In this document: one piece after another, positions 13,101 through 25,167 of the stretch
How positions within the stretch are numbered: position 1 is the stretch's first letter
Layout: the number at the start of each line of letters is the position of its first letter
Assembly (NCBI GenBank): GCA_902729315.2
Contig: LR746266.1
Coordinates: forward strand, 2,490,759-2,554,758
Origin: Spirodela intermedia
Lineage: Eukaryota > Streptophyta > Magnoliopsida > Alismatales > Araceae
Reading direction: 5' to 3'
Length of the DNA stretch: 64,000 nt
Made by a program: the position numbers and the translations under genes
The notes under the pieces: generated by a model
Database searches by the model: none
What the model was told of the DNA's origin: nothing
The model's input: the letters and a program-made list of their open reading frames with translations, nothing else

Positions 13101-13449
13101 ATGAGCAAGATAAATTTTGACACATAATATTACTTGTATATTAGAAAAATAGTTATGTTGCCTCTAACTTAATGCCAATATTTTCTTCAAAATTCAACAA
13201 GATACAAACAAGTATTTGAAACTTATTTTTTGCAATATTATGTTTTTCACATATATAAAATAAGTTGACTCAGAAGGTATAAATTGTGTTAAGCCATATT
13301 AAATTTTAGCATTGTAAGACAAAATATAGAAAAAATGAGCAAAATAGTAGATTGAATGTCACATTCACGTGTCATAAATTTTATCATTATAGTAATTAGA
13401 TGAAATAAGTTTTGAACCAAAATAATTTAAAACTTAACAAGAATAATAT
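13101..13449. other. Short AT-rich spacer
   Basis: About 350 bases between the F1 and F2 LTR copies. No gene or repeat was recognised. Confidence 0.5.
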
Positions 13450-13833
13450 TATTAAAGCTAAATTTTTGTGTTTTAATTAGTTTTATTATTTTGTTTTGTT
13501 AACTTGCATAATAAATATAAGCTATATTGCTAATTTTAGAAGTCTGAAGTTAAAATACTTAACATAATTTTTGAATATTTAAAAATATAAAAATATTCCG
13601 CCCGTTGACAAGTTGATACTTGGTAGTTGATCTAGAGAGGGGCACTACGATTGTGTGATAGACCTAGACCAAGGGAGCCATGAGTTGGGCTTGAGTGGCA
13701 AAGGACTCACTTTGCACACGTGTGTGTCACTCCCCTTCCACATCTCGATGGTCAACCAGTCATAGAGCAAGGAGTGCCGTGCACACGTGTGCATGCGAGG
13801 ACAAACCACCTTTTTGCCTTCTCCCAAGATGGT

Positions 13834-15584
13834 TGATAAATCTAAATTTAAGGATGTTTGCATTACTATTTTAATTCAGACTTAACCAATAATAATTAAG
13901 AAATTTTTACACTTAGTTACTCTATATCAGACATAGGGCAAGTAAGAGGTCAATCCATAGGGAGGTAGAAATTTAATTTCAGAATTATTTGAGACCTAGA
14001 AATAGTAGAAATAGGTTTGGGAGTTAAAATTTCATTCTTATGAATTTTTATAGAGCTTACTAGAATTTTCTGGAATTAACCTCTATAGAAAATACAGCTA
14101 ATGATTAGAATTTTATTTTGTTATATTTGTTTATAATTTTCATTGATTTATTATTATTATTTTTTAAATGGAAAAGAACAACAATAAATAATAATAAAAT
14201 AACTTACCTTGGTGATTAACGGTCGGGTCAGGGGAGGGGCTGCGCGGGTTGCAGATCTCCCGTGATCGTTTCCGGACTTAACCGTAATTTAGGACTTTCG
14301 GTTACGTCCGGAAGGGTAGAGAGAGAAAGGGCAATGGGCACATAGCAACCGGCAGCGAGCGCACAGTGGCTGGAGATAGGCGGCGGCAGTAGTCGGCGGT
14401 CGTGCGGCGGTTGGCGATGGGCATGCGGCGGTGCTCAGCGGATGTACGGCTGCTGGTGATAGGCAGCAGCGGTGGTCGGCGGACGAGAGAGACGAGGAGC
14501 GACGGGCATGTAGCAAATCGGCAGCGAGAGCACGGTGGCTGGCGGTAGGCGGCGGCAGTGGTCGGCGAACGTGCGGCGGCTAGCGATGGTGATGGACAAC
14601 GGAGGGCAACGTCGAGTGGCTAGAGGGGGTGGAACGGAAGACAGAGCAACGGGAGATGGCGGAAAGAGAAGGAGGCTGCGGGAGAAGGCGGAGAGAGAAG
14701 GAGGCTGTGGGAGAAGGCGAAGAGAGAAGGAGGCTGCGGGAGAAAACAGAGGGAAACATGGAGCGGCTGGAGGGGGCGGAACGGAAGACAGAGCGATGGA
14801 AAACGGTGGAAAAAGGAGGAGGGTTCAGAGGTATAGAGAGAAGATTAGTGCTGATGTTCGTCCTTTGAGCCCTCAAGATTTCTTCCTCTCGAATCCTTAT
14901 ATTCTGCCAGGATCAGGCGTTTTTCACTGCAAGAAGGGGAAGAACAAGAGTGAATGCTTCAAACGACTTACATCTATCAGGGTGGATACCCTGGATCCTG
15001 GAAAATACTTTGTCTTGCTGGCTAGCCACTGCCAGAGCACATCCAGAATAGGGTGGGAAAGAGAGAGGAAGAGAGTATTTATATAGGGGGTATAATTACT
15101 AAAATGCCCTCCTTTTCTTCATGCCATTTCTTCCTTTTTTTCTGATTGGTTGAGAGCTCTCACGACTTGAATTTAGTGCTCCTCTTTAAGAGAAAAATTA
15201 GAAGGGTTAGTGGATGGGGACAAAATGTGACCCACATCCCTCTAGTTGATCTTTTGAAGCCCAAAACTATAACTGGTTCATTCTAGCCCAACAAATAAGT
15301 TTTAAAATCCCATAGAGAGCTCCAGCCCATTGATAGTTATTCCATTTAGCTCTTGTAAATTTCTACACACATGGGACCTGAAATATTTATTAGTAATAAA
15401 ATTACTCAACTTCATAAAAGTCAAGCATAGTTAATCAAAAATATCCATAATATACATGAAATGATATTCATAGAAAGTTCAAGAATATTCACATAATTTA
15501 ATTGATATCATGATAGATTCAAGACGTAGATAGTTAAACTTATACTAAATGCATGAAATTGTGGACACATTTATTATGTTATTA
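13834..15584 (-). mobile_element. F3-type solo LTR inserted into F2
   Basis: The 1751-bp insertion is flanked by ATGGT at 13829-13833 and 15585-15589. The other F2 copy has the uninterrupted sequence AGATGGTCTTGG at this place. The ends are TGATAAAT on the left and TGTTATTA on the right, so one terminal dinucleotide has mutated. A TATA box (CTATATAAATAC) and the line-up with the gag-bearing LTR at 55834-57283 indicate minus-strand orientation. A GC-rich stretch at 14220-14870 makes open frames on both strands (up to 183 codons at 14535-15086). They are low-complexity Arg/Gly-rich and not credible genes. Confidence 0.8.
15078..15086 (-). promoter_or_regulatory. TATA box of the nested LTR
   Basis: On the minus strand this reads CTATATAAATAC, placed about 500 bases from the 5' end of the LTR and followed by a CT-rich stretch, as in many plant LTR promoters. 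Confidence 0.4.
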
Positions 15585-16040
15585 ATGGTCATTTGTATTA
15601 TTTTATTTTAAGAGAAGTGATTTATGATGAGAGATAATAGTTTTGATTTATATTTGGCTTATGTGCCGAAATATTTTTGATGTGAGATTAAATATTTTTA
15701 TGTATCTCAAGCTAGCCAACTAGAGCACGGTGTGATCTAGTGGTATTCAGTGAGCCACGTCACCATATAAGCCAAATCGTGTAGTGGGCGAGCTGCCACG
15801 ATATTAGATGGGTAAAGCAATTCATCATCGATTCGTGAATTTGACACCACTTAACATGCATGTGGTCATAAATGATGACCCGATGGCTAACAAGACGTCA
15901 TGATACTAAGAACTTAAGTGTCCAGTTAGCAGCAGTTCATGGTGGATTGATCTTACGTCGTTCAGTGTGCCACATGACTAAGTACATCTGATCTAACGGC
16001 TTGCGATGTGCCATGTTATTGAGAACTTAAGTTCTCACAC

Positions 16041-17561
16041 TACTAATAAGTTAAAACTACTCATTAATTACCTTAAAGTGAATATATTTTAGGATCAAAT
16101 ATTTTACTTTAGTATGTTATCATTTATAAAATAACTAAATAATAACTTTATAATGATTCTTAGAATTTTTGATGCATTTAAGTCATGAGGATATTTAAGT
16201 AATTTAGGGAAATACATATATTTTATTTTACATATATTTTATTTTACACAATTAACAACATGTGTCAACCGTTGAATATTTATATTTATTTGACATGCCA
16301 TCATACATGATGTGGTGGCACCATGATTATTTAATTTATCAATATTTTATTCAAGCCATAATTATGTGGAATGTGAGAAGACGAGGTATCATGCATGAGC
16401 AGAAGGTGAGAAGATGTGGACCACTAGTCAATGATTGCACCTCTTATTTCAGTGGTTAAGGATGTCTTGTTACCAAAAGTAGTGGTTAAGTACATCTTCC
16501 CACTAAAAATAGTAGTTAAGCACATCTTCTCACCAAAAGTGGCGATTAAGACGTCTTCCCACCAAAAACGTGGTTAAAGATGTCTCTTTTTTTTAATTGC
16601 CAGCTTTCGGTGATTAAGGATGACTTGTCATTGTAAGTGGTAGCTAAAGACGTCTCTTCTCAATTGTAACCTTTCGATGGTCCTTTTGAGAATGAGACAC
16701 CTAATCAATAGCCCAGATTTTTCCATCTTCTAAGATTGATATCTGACGATCTAAAAGGGGTTTCAAGCCTAAATTTTGTGGGCACGATCTCCAAGATGTG
16801 TTCTTCACATCCACACTTAGATTGACAAATTGGCTTTAATAAAGTATTTTGAGAAATGGGCAAAGTTATTTTTAGAAACTTTACTGCTTATATATATTTT
16901 CTTCACCCTTTTTCCTTGTCATCTTTTTGGAAGGAGCCTCAATAGTAGTTGGCTGGAGTGAAACAACTTCTATTATAAAGATTCATTTTTCTTCCCCTTT
17001 TGTGTAATCTTGAGTGATTAAGAGAGACCCTGAGGGCAAAGTTGAGTGTTGAGGATCGAGTTGCAAGGAGTAAAGTACAAGAGATCAATTTGTTGGAGGA
17101 AACTGCCAAGCCTTGGCAATAGATAAAGGCCTTGGCAATCTTCTTCGTTGTGCTTACTTGTTTCTTTCCTTTTTCTCTAGGGTGAAACCTACGATTTTAA
17201 ATAGTCTCTTAGTAGTTACATTATTTCTTGTCAATCTCGACCACTCTTTCTCATTAAAATACTTTCAAAATTTCTTTTCTACAACCCTTTAGGTCAACCC
17301 TGATCTAAGATTTCCTTCATTACATCTCATTTCACCCATATTTCTTATCTCTCACTCATCTCTCATCTCTCTTTATCTTGTCCATTTTCTAACCTATTTC
17401 TTCTTATTACTTAGGATTTCTTAAGTTCATTAGTTTTTTTCCTTGTGGTTCGACCCTTATCTTACCTTCTCTACTCATTAGATTAATTAGGATAATGAAA
17501 ATATAAATAGTTTTAAATAACTTCACTTATGACCTACAACATCTCAAGTTTAAAGCTATCA
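16041..17561. mobile_element. F5 solo LTR inserted into F2
   Basis: The uninterrupted F2 copy reads TTCTCACATGTATCAC here. This copy is split after TTCTCACAC and resumes at CGCACGTAT, giving a 5-bp duplication CACAC/CGCAC (16036-16040 and 17562-17566) with one mismatch. The 1521-bp insert starts TACTAATAAG (TG mutated to TA) and ends GCTATCA. A TATA-like TTATATATAT at about 16889 suggests + orientation. It has no open reading frame of note and no other copy in this window, so the family is unknown. Confidence 0.7.
16451..16595. repeat. 30-bp tandem repeat, about five units
   Basis: Units begin at 16451, 16481, 16511, 16541 and about 16570. Each has the form AGTGGTTAAG, then a variable ATCTTC/GTCTTC block, then CCACCAAAA. 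More diverged copies may continue to about 16660. The array lies in the upstream part of the F5 LTR, where tandem enhancer-like repeats are often found. Confidence 0.75.
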
Positions 17562-18845
17562 CGCACGTATTATCATTAGAGATATAAAGATAATAATTGA
17601 TTATATTTTGGTAAAATAGATATTATTGATTATCTTTAAAATTTTGATGGCAATCACGAATACAATAATCCGTTCTTCCCTCCTTTTGTGTAGTCAATGT
17701 CTCCAGCAATCAGCAAGCTTGTTTCTTCCTCCCTTGATTGCACTCAAGATCTTTGGTAGATGGTCAGCTTTTTCCTTCTTCCCCTAGACAATGGTGACAA
17801 TGTGGTCAACCCCTCTTTTGGTAGATCTCTCTAGCAAGCGACACGACACTTCTAAATGATACTTCTATGACTTTTGGTGTGGTGTGGAACATTCGGACGA
17901 AACTAAGCCACGAAACTAGTGTCTCTAACTGTCCAAGAGGTAGACTAAACTTGCGTAATGATTTATTTCCTACTTTTAACATTTACTTACCTACTTTTGT
18001 CATTTATTTACATTTTACGATAAGTTATTTTTATTTCATATATATTTTTATTGAAATGAGTAAAACTAATTGAAAACTTGATGAATGATCTTCTTTCTTT
18101 TTCTGAATCCTCTAAAACTTGTCTGAGATTAAGTTAAGATTATTTGTAACTTATTTTCTATTAATTTTTATAGTCAAATCTCGATTTATTCATGTTATTG
18201 GTGTTCTGCAAATAATGAGTATTTTTCTATTTTTAAATGTGAAATCAGCGAGATTAAAGGCTACTTAATGATCATTCAACAGTTAAAACAATGTGGAGAC
18301 ATTCATAGCTGACCTCATGTCATGTATGTGAATTATAGAGTACACATTCGTCTGAGAATAATGGTCACCGTGAAAACGGGTTGACCGTATTTCTCTTTTT
18401 CTTTATTATCATTTTATTTCTCTCTCTCTCTCCTTCTCTCATGAAACTTCTTATTCTCTCTTCATCTATTGTGAGATCTCTCTCTTTCTCTCCCTTTCTC
18501 TCTCGATCAATCTCCTTCTCTTTCTTTCTCTCTTTCTCTCTCTTTTGCGAGAGATCTCTTCTCTCATCCTTCATGAGAGCTCTTGCTTCTCTCTCGTTTC
18601 CTCTTTCTTTTCTCTACTTCCCTTCCTTTATTCTTCTCACCTCACCCTTCTATTTTATTATTTCTGTCAAAATATTGATAATATTAAAATCACTTTATAT
18701 ATATAAACTAAATAAGTTTTTACGATGAATTAATCAATCTATTTGTGTTCAACTTGAGACTTCTATACTAATATTTTATTGTCTTAGTTATAAATACTAT
18801 TAGATAATATGTATTTAAACACAACAACAACTGCACATCAAATAC

Positions 18846-20509
18846 TTAGTAAAAAGATATTTAGAACATCAAATATATATTACTTTCAAGATGAAAAAAC
18901 TTCAAAATATTAATTAAAAGATCACATTATACTTATGGTTTATTATACTTGATATATGATGCATCAATACGAGTTTAATTGGATATAAACTTAGAAATGA
19001 CTCCAAGTAATAATCTCAAATGTCTAAGCATGAATTTAATATATATAGTGTGACTCATAATATTTAATTTCAATTTTTTTTGAATTTTATGATTTAAATT
19101 ATTATGGAAATTTTCTGTCTTTATAGAAACTATATTGTGAGAAAGTAATGATTAAGACATCCAAATCAGCAAGAGTTCTTGAAGAAAAATATAGGTGTGA
19201 AATCTTTCAATCTAATATGTACTCATGATATAAATGCCTACTTTGAAATAGTTTTGATGGTGAATTAATTGATTGAATTTATATTGCTCATATTAGTGTG
19301 TATACCTTTTTAAATGTCAATAAATAATATTATAATTTTTTAAATTATTATATATCACCAAGTTATGATTTTACATATTAAGACCATGATTCAATGTGTT
19401 TACTTAATGATCATAGTTTGTTTTCAGAACTTTAGATAAATTTTCATTATGATTTTTTTTGGTGATATATTACTAGTTCTTTTTTAAAAATAATGGATCT
19501 TTACCATAATTGATTGAAGTGATATACTTTTGATATTTACATTGTTATTTTGTGGTCATGTATGCTGTATTTCTATCGAGGATATCCACACTTTTAAAAG
19601 ACGTCGTATTGGTTTTCAAAAATTCAAATTAATAACTAATTCAGAATTTAAATCTTGAGAGATAACAAAAATAAGAAAGGTTTTCAAATGAGATTTCTCT
19701 ATAAATTTGGTTACTCTTAATTGGTTAAATGAGTTCTCAATGATCATCTTTGATGCCTCTGCCATCTCAAGAGCTTTGCTGATTTTTTTTAATAGAGATT
19801 GCTATGCAAATTTGAGTGGTCTTCCTAACTAAGTCAAATGACAATAAGTCAACAAGCCAATGTATGAGAATCAAGTTCTACAAGATCTTCCTCAACCTAG
19901 TTGAAATGAGAACACGTTCAACATCTATTTAAAATTTCAGAGGAGAGAAAGAATCACATATTCATTGTTATCCTCTTTTATCAAAATTTTGGATTCCTTC
20001 CAAGTTAAAGTATTCGTTGAAAAAATACTCTTGGTGAAATTCTTCCATAATCTTTGTGGGTGAACTAATGATTCAATTTTTACTGAATCATTCTAGAGTG
20101 CTTTAGATTTAGATTGACTAGACTCAACCTGATGCAACAATCCATTAAAAATATTCTCTTTGACTATTATATAAAATCAATAATTAATCGATAGTCAAAA
20201 GAGAAATTCTTCCTTATACTCAATTTGTTTTCTAGCTTCATAATCCTATAATGAACTTATTACTTGAAGAATGAAATTTAAATTCCTAAGTGTGAAAATG
20301 GTTCTTGTTTCTAGTCTAGATATTGGTTTGTTGTTACTAAGAGAATTCTAAGTAATAAGTTAGAAAAAGAAAGTATTCTAGAGAGGCCATTGTTTGTGAC
20401 TTAGGTCATTGTGTGGCAGATTTATAAAAATAGTTCAAATAGGGTAGCCTCATAAGGGATTATCCTTGGTAATCTTATGATCCCCCAATTATCACCTTTA
20501 ATAAAATTA
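18846..20509 (+). mobile_element. F4 repeat copy between the inverted F2 LTRs
   Basis: The segment 19380-19980 aligns colinearly with 59030-59650. Shared blocks include ATTAAGA-C/T-CATGAT, TGGATCTTTACCA, GATATTTACATTG and GAGATTTCTCTATAAATTTGG or its variant. The shared TCTATAAAT could be a TATA box, and the copy at 58.5 kb starts TGTTAGAATTG like many Ty1/copia LTRs. I therefore read F4 as an LTR, but the ends of this copy were not found. It fills the whole space between the two F2 elements. Confidence 0.5.
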
Positions 20510-20514
20510 TCTAT

Positions 20515-22652
20515 TGGTGTGCACTTGTCATTGTGTTTAAAGGCACACTATCTAATAATATTTATAACTAAGACTTAATAAAATACTAGTATAGAAGTAA
20601 GTTTCAGGTTGAACATAGGGAGATTGATTAATTCGTCATAAAAGCTAATTTAATTTCTATATAAAATGATTTTAAATATTTTATTAATATTTAACATAAA
20701 TAATAAAATAGAAGGGTGAGGTGAGAAGAATGAAAGAAGAGAAGTAGAAAAAATGAAAGAGGAAATGAGAGAAAGAAGAGAGAGCTCTCACGAGAGAGAG
20801 AAGGGATGAGATCTCTCATGAAAGGGAGAGAAAGAGAGAGAGGAGAGAGAGCTCTCACGAGAGAGAGAAGGGATGAGATCTCTGGTGAAAGGGAGAGAAA
20901 GAGAGAGATCTCATGAGAGACAGAGAGAGAAGAGAGGTCTCACGAGAGAGGAAGAGAGAGAAATAAGATGAAAAATGAAGAAAGAGAGAAATATGGTCAA
21001 CCTATTTTCTCAGACGAATGTGTGCTTGAGGATTCACACACATGACATGAGGTCAGCCGTGAATGTCTCTAGCTTGTTTTCACTATTGAACGCTCATTAA
21101 TTAGCCTTTAATCTTGATGATTTCGTATTTGAAAATAGAAAAAAATACTCGTTATTCATAGAATACCGGGAACATGAATACATCGAGATTCGACTATGAA
21201 AATTAATAGAAAATAAGTTGAAAATTATCTCTGCTTGATCTTAGACGAGTTTTGGAGGATTCAAAAGAAGAACGAAGATCATTCATCAAGTTTTGAATTA
21301 GTTCTACTCATTTCAATCAAAACGTGCATGAAATGGAAAGAATTTGCCATAAAATGTAAATAAATGACAGATCAAGTAAGTAAATGCTGAAAATAAGAAA
21401 TAAATCGTTGCCAAAGTTTAGTCTACCTCCTGGGCAACTAGAGATACCGGTGTGGCGGCTTGGTTTCGTTCAGTCATGCCACACCATGCCGGAAGTCGCA
21501 GAAGTATCGTTCGGAAGCACTACACCGGTTACCGAAGAGATCCGCTGAAAGAAGAGTCGACCATGTTGTCACCGTCGTCTAAGGGAAGAAGGGAAGAGCT
21601 GACCACTCGGCGGAGGCCTTAAGTGCAGTCAAGGGAGGAAGGAAGAAGTTTGCTAATCACCGGAGACATCGTTCATGCAAAAGGAGGGAAGAACGGATTC
21701 CATATTTATAACTACTATCAAGATTTTAAACATTATCGATAATGTCTATTTTACCAGAAAATAATCAATTATTATCTTTATATCCTTGATAGTGATACAT
21801 GTGAGAACTTAAGTTCTCAATATTGAGGTGCTCTGCAAGTCACTAGATTAGATGAACTTGGTCATGTGGCTCTCTAAGCAATGTAAGATCAACTCACTGC
21901 GAATTGTTGTCGATCGGGAACTTAAGTTTCGGTACCGTGGCACCTTCATAGCTATCAGATTGGCCTTTAAGGCCATGTGCATGCTAAGCGATGTCGGATT
22001 CACAAACCATCGATAGATCGCTTTATGCATCTAGTATTGTGACGGTTTGCCAGTTGCAGGATAAGGCTAATCGAATGACGTGTCTCTTTGCTTACCACTA
22101 GATCACACCGTGCTTTAGATGGCTATGTTGAAATAGATGAAAACATTTAGTTCTACATCAGAAATATTTTAGAACATATGACGAATATAAACTAAAGTTA
22201 CATCTCTCAGTAGAGATCTCTTCTCCCAAAATAAAATAATATCCAAGACCATCTTAGGAGAAGGCAATTAAGTGGTCCGCTCTCACGCATGCAAGTGTGT
22301 ATGGGCGCTCCTTGCCCCACGACTGGTTGGCCACTAGGATGTGGAAGGGGAGTGACACACATGTGTGCTGAGTGAGCCCTTTGTCACTCTAGCTCAGCTC
22401 GTGGCTCCCTTAGTTTGAGTCTCCTTGCTAGACTACTGTCCCCCCTCCAAGTTAGTTGCCGAGTGTCAACTTGCTAGTGGGTGGAAGAATTGTTTTATAT
22501 TTTTATATTTTTATTTTAATAATTAAAAAATATGTTAAGTATTCTAACTTCAGACTTCTAAAATTAATAATATATCCTATATTTATTCTGCAAGTTAACA
22601 CAATAAAATCAAATAATAAAACTAATTAAAACACATAATTCTAGCTTTAACA
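20515..22652 (+). mobile_element. F2 solo LTR, plus strand
   Basis: A complete 2138-bp element: it starts TGGTGTGCAC, ends CTTTAACA, and is flanked by TCTAT at 20510-20514 and 22653-22657. It contains a polypurine tract (20740-20990) of GAGA runs, and a GC-richer end block (22260-22500) with mirrored motifs such as CACACATGTGTG. It is the best preserved copy of the family and served as reference for the nested insertions in 13450-18840. It has no coding capacity. The 60-codon ORF at 21848-22030 on the minus strand lies within the LTR and is not a gene. Confidence 0.85.
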
Positions 22653-22935
22653 TCTATCTTGATAAAGAAATAAATTTCACTTTTCAAACTAATGAGAGAT
22701 TGATAAGAACTAGATTAGTGGTTAGACAAGATACAACCCCCTATATGATGTTATATGAAGTTGTAATTTAAATATGAACACCATTGTAGTAACTCTATGG
22801 ATGGAAGAGCTAGACTGAGCCATCTAACTTTTTGTCATTTACCTTAATTTTGCTTGAAATCTATCCTACATTGTCTTCTCTTCTTCTGATCCTTCCTATA
22901 GTTTCCTTTCTCTTCAATTCTTGCCCATGACTTAC

Positions 22936-24742
22936 TGACGAGACTAAATTGTATGGTCGTTGAATGCACACGATTCAGTGTCAAAACAAATTCTTAATCT
23001 TACCAATTTATGATTAATCAAAGTAATTAATTAGTATAATGGTAATTAAGGGTCGAATCCACGAAGAATTAGGGAAATTTGAGAGATATCTTTGAAATTC
23101 GGTCAAATCGGACGATGAAATTAGGTTAGAAATTGGGCAGTTTAGTATATTAAGAAAGATAACTCAGTTTTGAATCCACGGAATCAAAAATCAGGTGATT
23201 TGGATGAGAATTCGAAGAGTAATCGAAGTTTGAAGTTAAGAGAAATTTTCGTATCGCGAAATGATTAAAAACAGAAATTAAAACTAAATTAAACTTAATC
23301 TACAATACTTAAAGTAAAATTAACACTAAATGATGAAAGATTAAGATGAAAACAAACAATCTAACCCAAATTATCCTTCGAAATGATCCAATTAATCGCC
23401 GGATGCAAGGCTTTTCATTCCGAATTTTCGAAGACGAAAGAGGAGTTCAAGACTTGATTTCTTCTAATTCTTTCAATCAAAAATTGAAATTAAACATCCA
23501 ACAGAAGCGTAAATGAGTTGCGAACACAATGCAAAAGATGGCGCGCAAATTGGAGCTCTAAACAAAGAGAATTTGAAGATTGATCGCGGGCCGTTCTTCT
23601 GTCGCGAAGAACGGATTTTATAAAATTCGGAAATGATCGTGGGCGTCCGATCTGATGGAGTTGAACGCGATGGACGATCGCGATGAGACGCCTCTTCACG
23701 AATCGTCGCGACGATTCGACGATCGTCCGATTGTGATCGTGCGGTTAAGATGTGATTGGATGTCCATCTGATGTGAATAATCTGGACCGTTATAACTCTC
23801 GATCAGACGGTCGCGATTTATTCACTTAAGTGAGTATTTAGGCATGTGGTTGATCTTCGATCGCGTGGACCTCGATTCCACGTGATCTACGCACGCTATT
23901 TGTCGCGATGTCGATCGGACGCACGAGATCACGCCACGCGTCCTGCAAATAAGAAAACTGACTTTAGTCCCACACGGGAAAAACAAAGGAGCATATTCGG
24001 GTATATAAGATATGACGATTAAGAGGGACTAATACTTTGTCTTCTGATAATTGGAAGACCTATATACTTTATTAAATAAATATATAGAGTAAATATAAAT
24101 ACGCCACGTGTCACATCAGCGCCGCGCAGGCGCCCGTGTGCTGTCCACGTGGCAGAGCCACGTGGCCCCGAGTACCACGTCGCATCCACGTGTACACGCG
24201 CGACATATAACCCCTTTTTGCGATTTTTTAATTAATTTAAAACATTTAAAAATCGAAAATAAATATAAATAAATTCAGAAAAATTCTAGAAATTTCTATA
24301 AAATTGTAAAAATCATAACTTTCAAAATACGACTCCAAATTAATTCAAATTTGTTTTGTTGGATTCAAAATTGAATAATCTATCATTATAAAAGGTCAAA
24401 TTATTAAAATAAGAAGAGAATAAATTTTAATTAATTTTATACATTTATGTATTATATAAAATAAATTTATATAACTACATAAATGTTAATAAATATCTTC
24501 TCTCTCATATTTTCACTCTTAAAACATGATTATGATCATAAATATAATTAGGATTAAAGATTGTAATGTGTAATTATTTATAATAATCCATAATTTGGTG
24601 TATTTTAAGATCATAACATGAATTTACAGAAAATGATAGAAATATACTTAAAATATGATAACATGCATATATTTGTAATGATTAATGCCTTAATTTGCAT
24701 TAATAATTATATAATTACATGCATAAATAGCATGTTATCACA
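22936..24742 (-). mobile_element. Solo LTR with target duplication CTTAC
   Basis: This 1807-bp unit runs from TGACGAGAC to GTTATCACA and is flanked by CTTAC at 22931-22935 and 24743-24747. On the minus strand it begins TGTGATAACATGC and ends GTCTCGTCA, giving canonical TG...CA ends. It includes GGGTCGAATCCACGAAG at 23049-23065, comparable to GGTCAATCCATAGGGAG in the LTR at 13834, which suggests the same broad class and orientation. The centre (23480-24210) is GC-rich with many CACGTG-type motifs. ORFs inside it are short and without features. Confidence 0.8.
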
Positions 24743-24747
24743 CTTAC

Positions 24748-25162
24748 ATCACTTGTTCATTCTACAACACTTCTTTAATATCCCCATGTAGTCCATGATT
24801 ATCTACCTCTACGAAATCCATAGGCAATCATCTCCAAACCTGTCCTCGCATGGATAGATGCCCATTAACATGTCAATGTCCACAAGACCATCTTTGTGTG
24901 CTTGAGGATGTACATATCTACTAGTTACTTTGAATCTCCTTAGAGCAATTCTCATAAAAAAAAGTTTAATTAGTCTACTAGATGTCCATGATTTCAAAGT
25001 ACTAGTTTTGATGGTTTTTTAAAAGATAACTATTTAATTGAATCTAAATTTTTTAAATGCTTATTCAGAACTTTATGAATATTCTTGAAAATTAATCAAA
25101 AACTATTTTTTAGGTATCATAAACCACTAAAGTAATGATTCCAAATACTGATAAGATGATTA
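24748..25162. other. Short AT-rich spacer between solo LTRs
   Basis: Nothing recognisable. The 62-codon minus-strand ORF at 24809-24997 has no supporting features. Confidence 0.5.
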
Positions 25163-25167
25163 ATATG

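Larger units (their letters stand above)
13450..18840 (-). mobile_element. F2 solo LTR, minus strand, carrying two nested solo LTRs
   Basis: Read on the minus strand this element starts TGATGTGCAG at 18840 and ends at TATTAAAG (expected TGTTAAAG on +) at 13450. The flanking 5-mers AATAT (13445-13449) and AATAC (18841-18845) are a target-site duplication with one change. It aligns over its length with the reverse complement of 20515-22652, once the insertions at 13834-15584 and 16041-17561 and their target duplications are removed. The remainder is about 2109 bases, against 2138 for the uninterrupted copy. It includes a strong CT-rich tract at 18400-18620. No primer-binding site or coding region adjoins it, so it is a solo LTR. 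Confidence 0.8.

Noticed and set aside
14535-15086. 183-codon + strand ORF
   Set aside because: The Arg/Gly/Glu-rich first half is low-complexity and the frame lies within a solo LTR with a target duplication. There is an equally open frame on the opposite strand.
18381-18728. 115-codon Ser/Phe/Leu-rich ORF
   Set aside because: It is translated from the CT-rich tract of an F2 LTR and reflects composition only.
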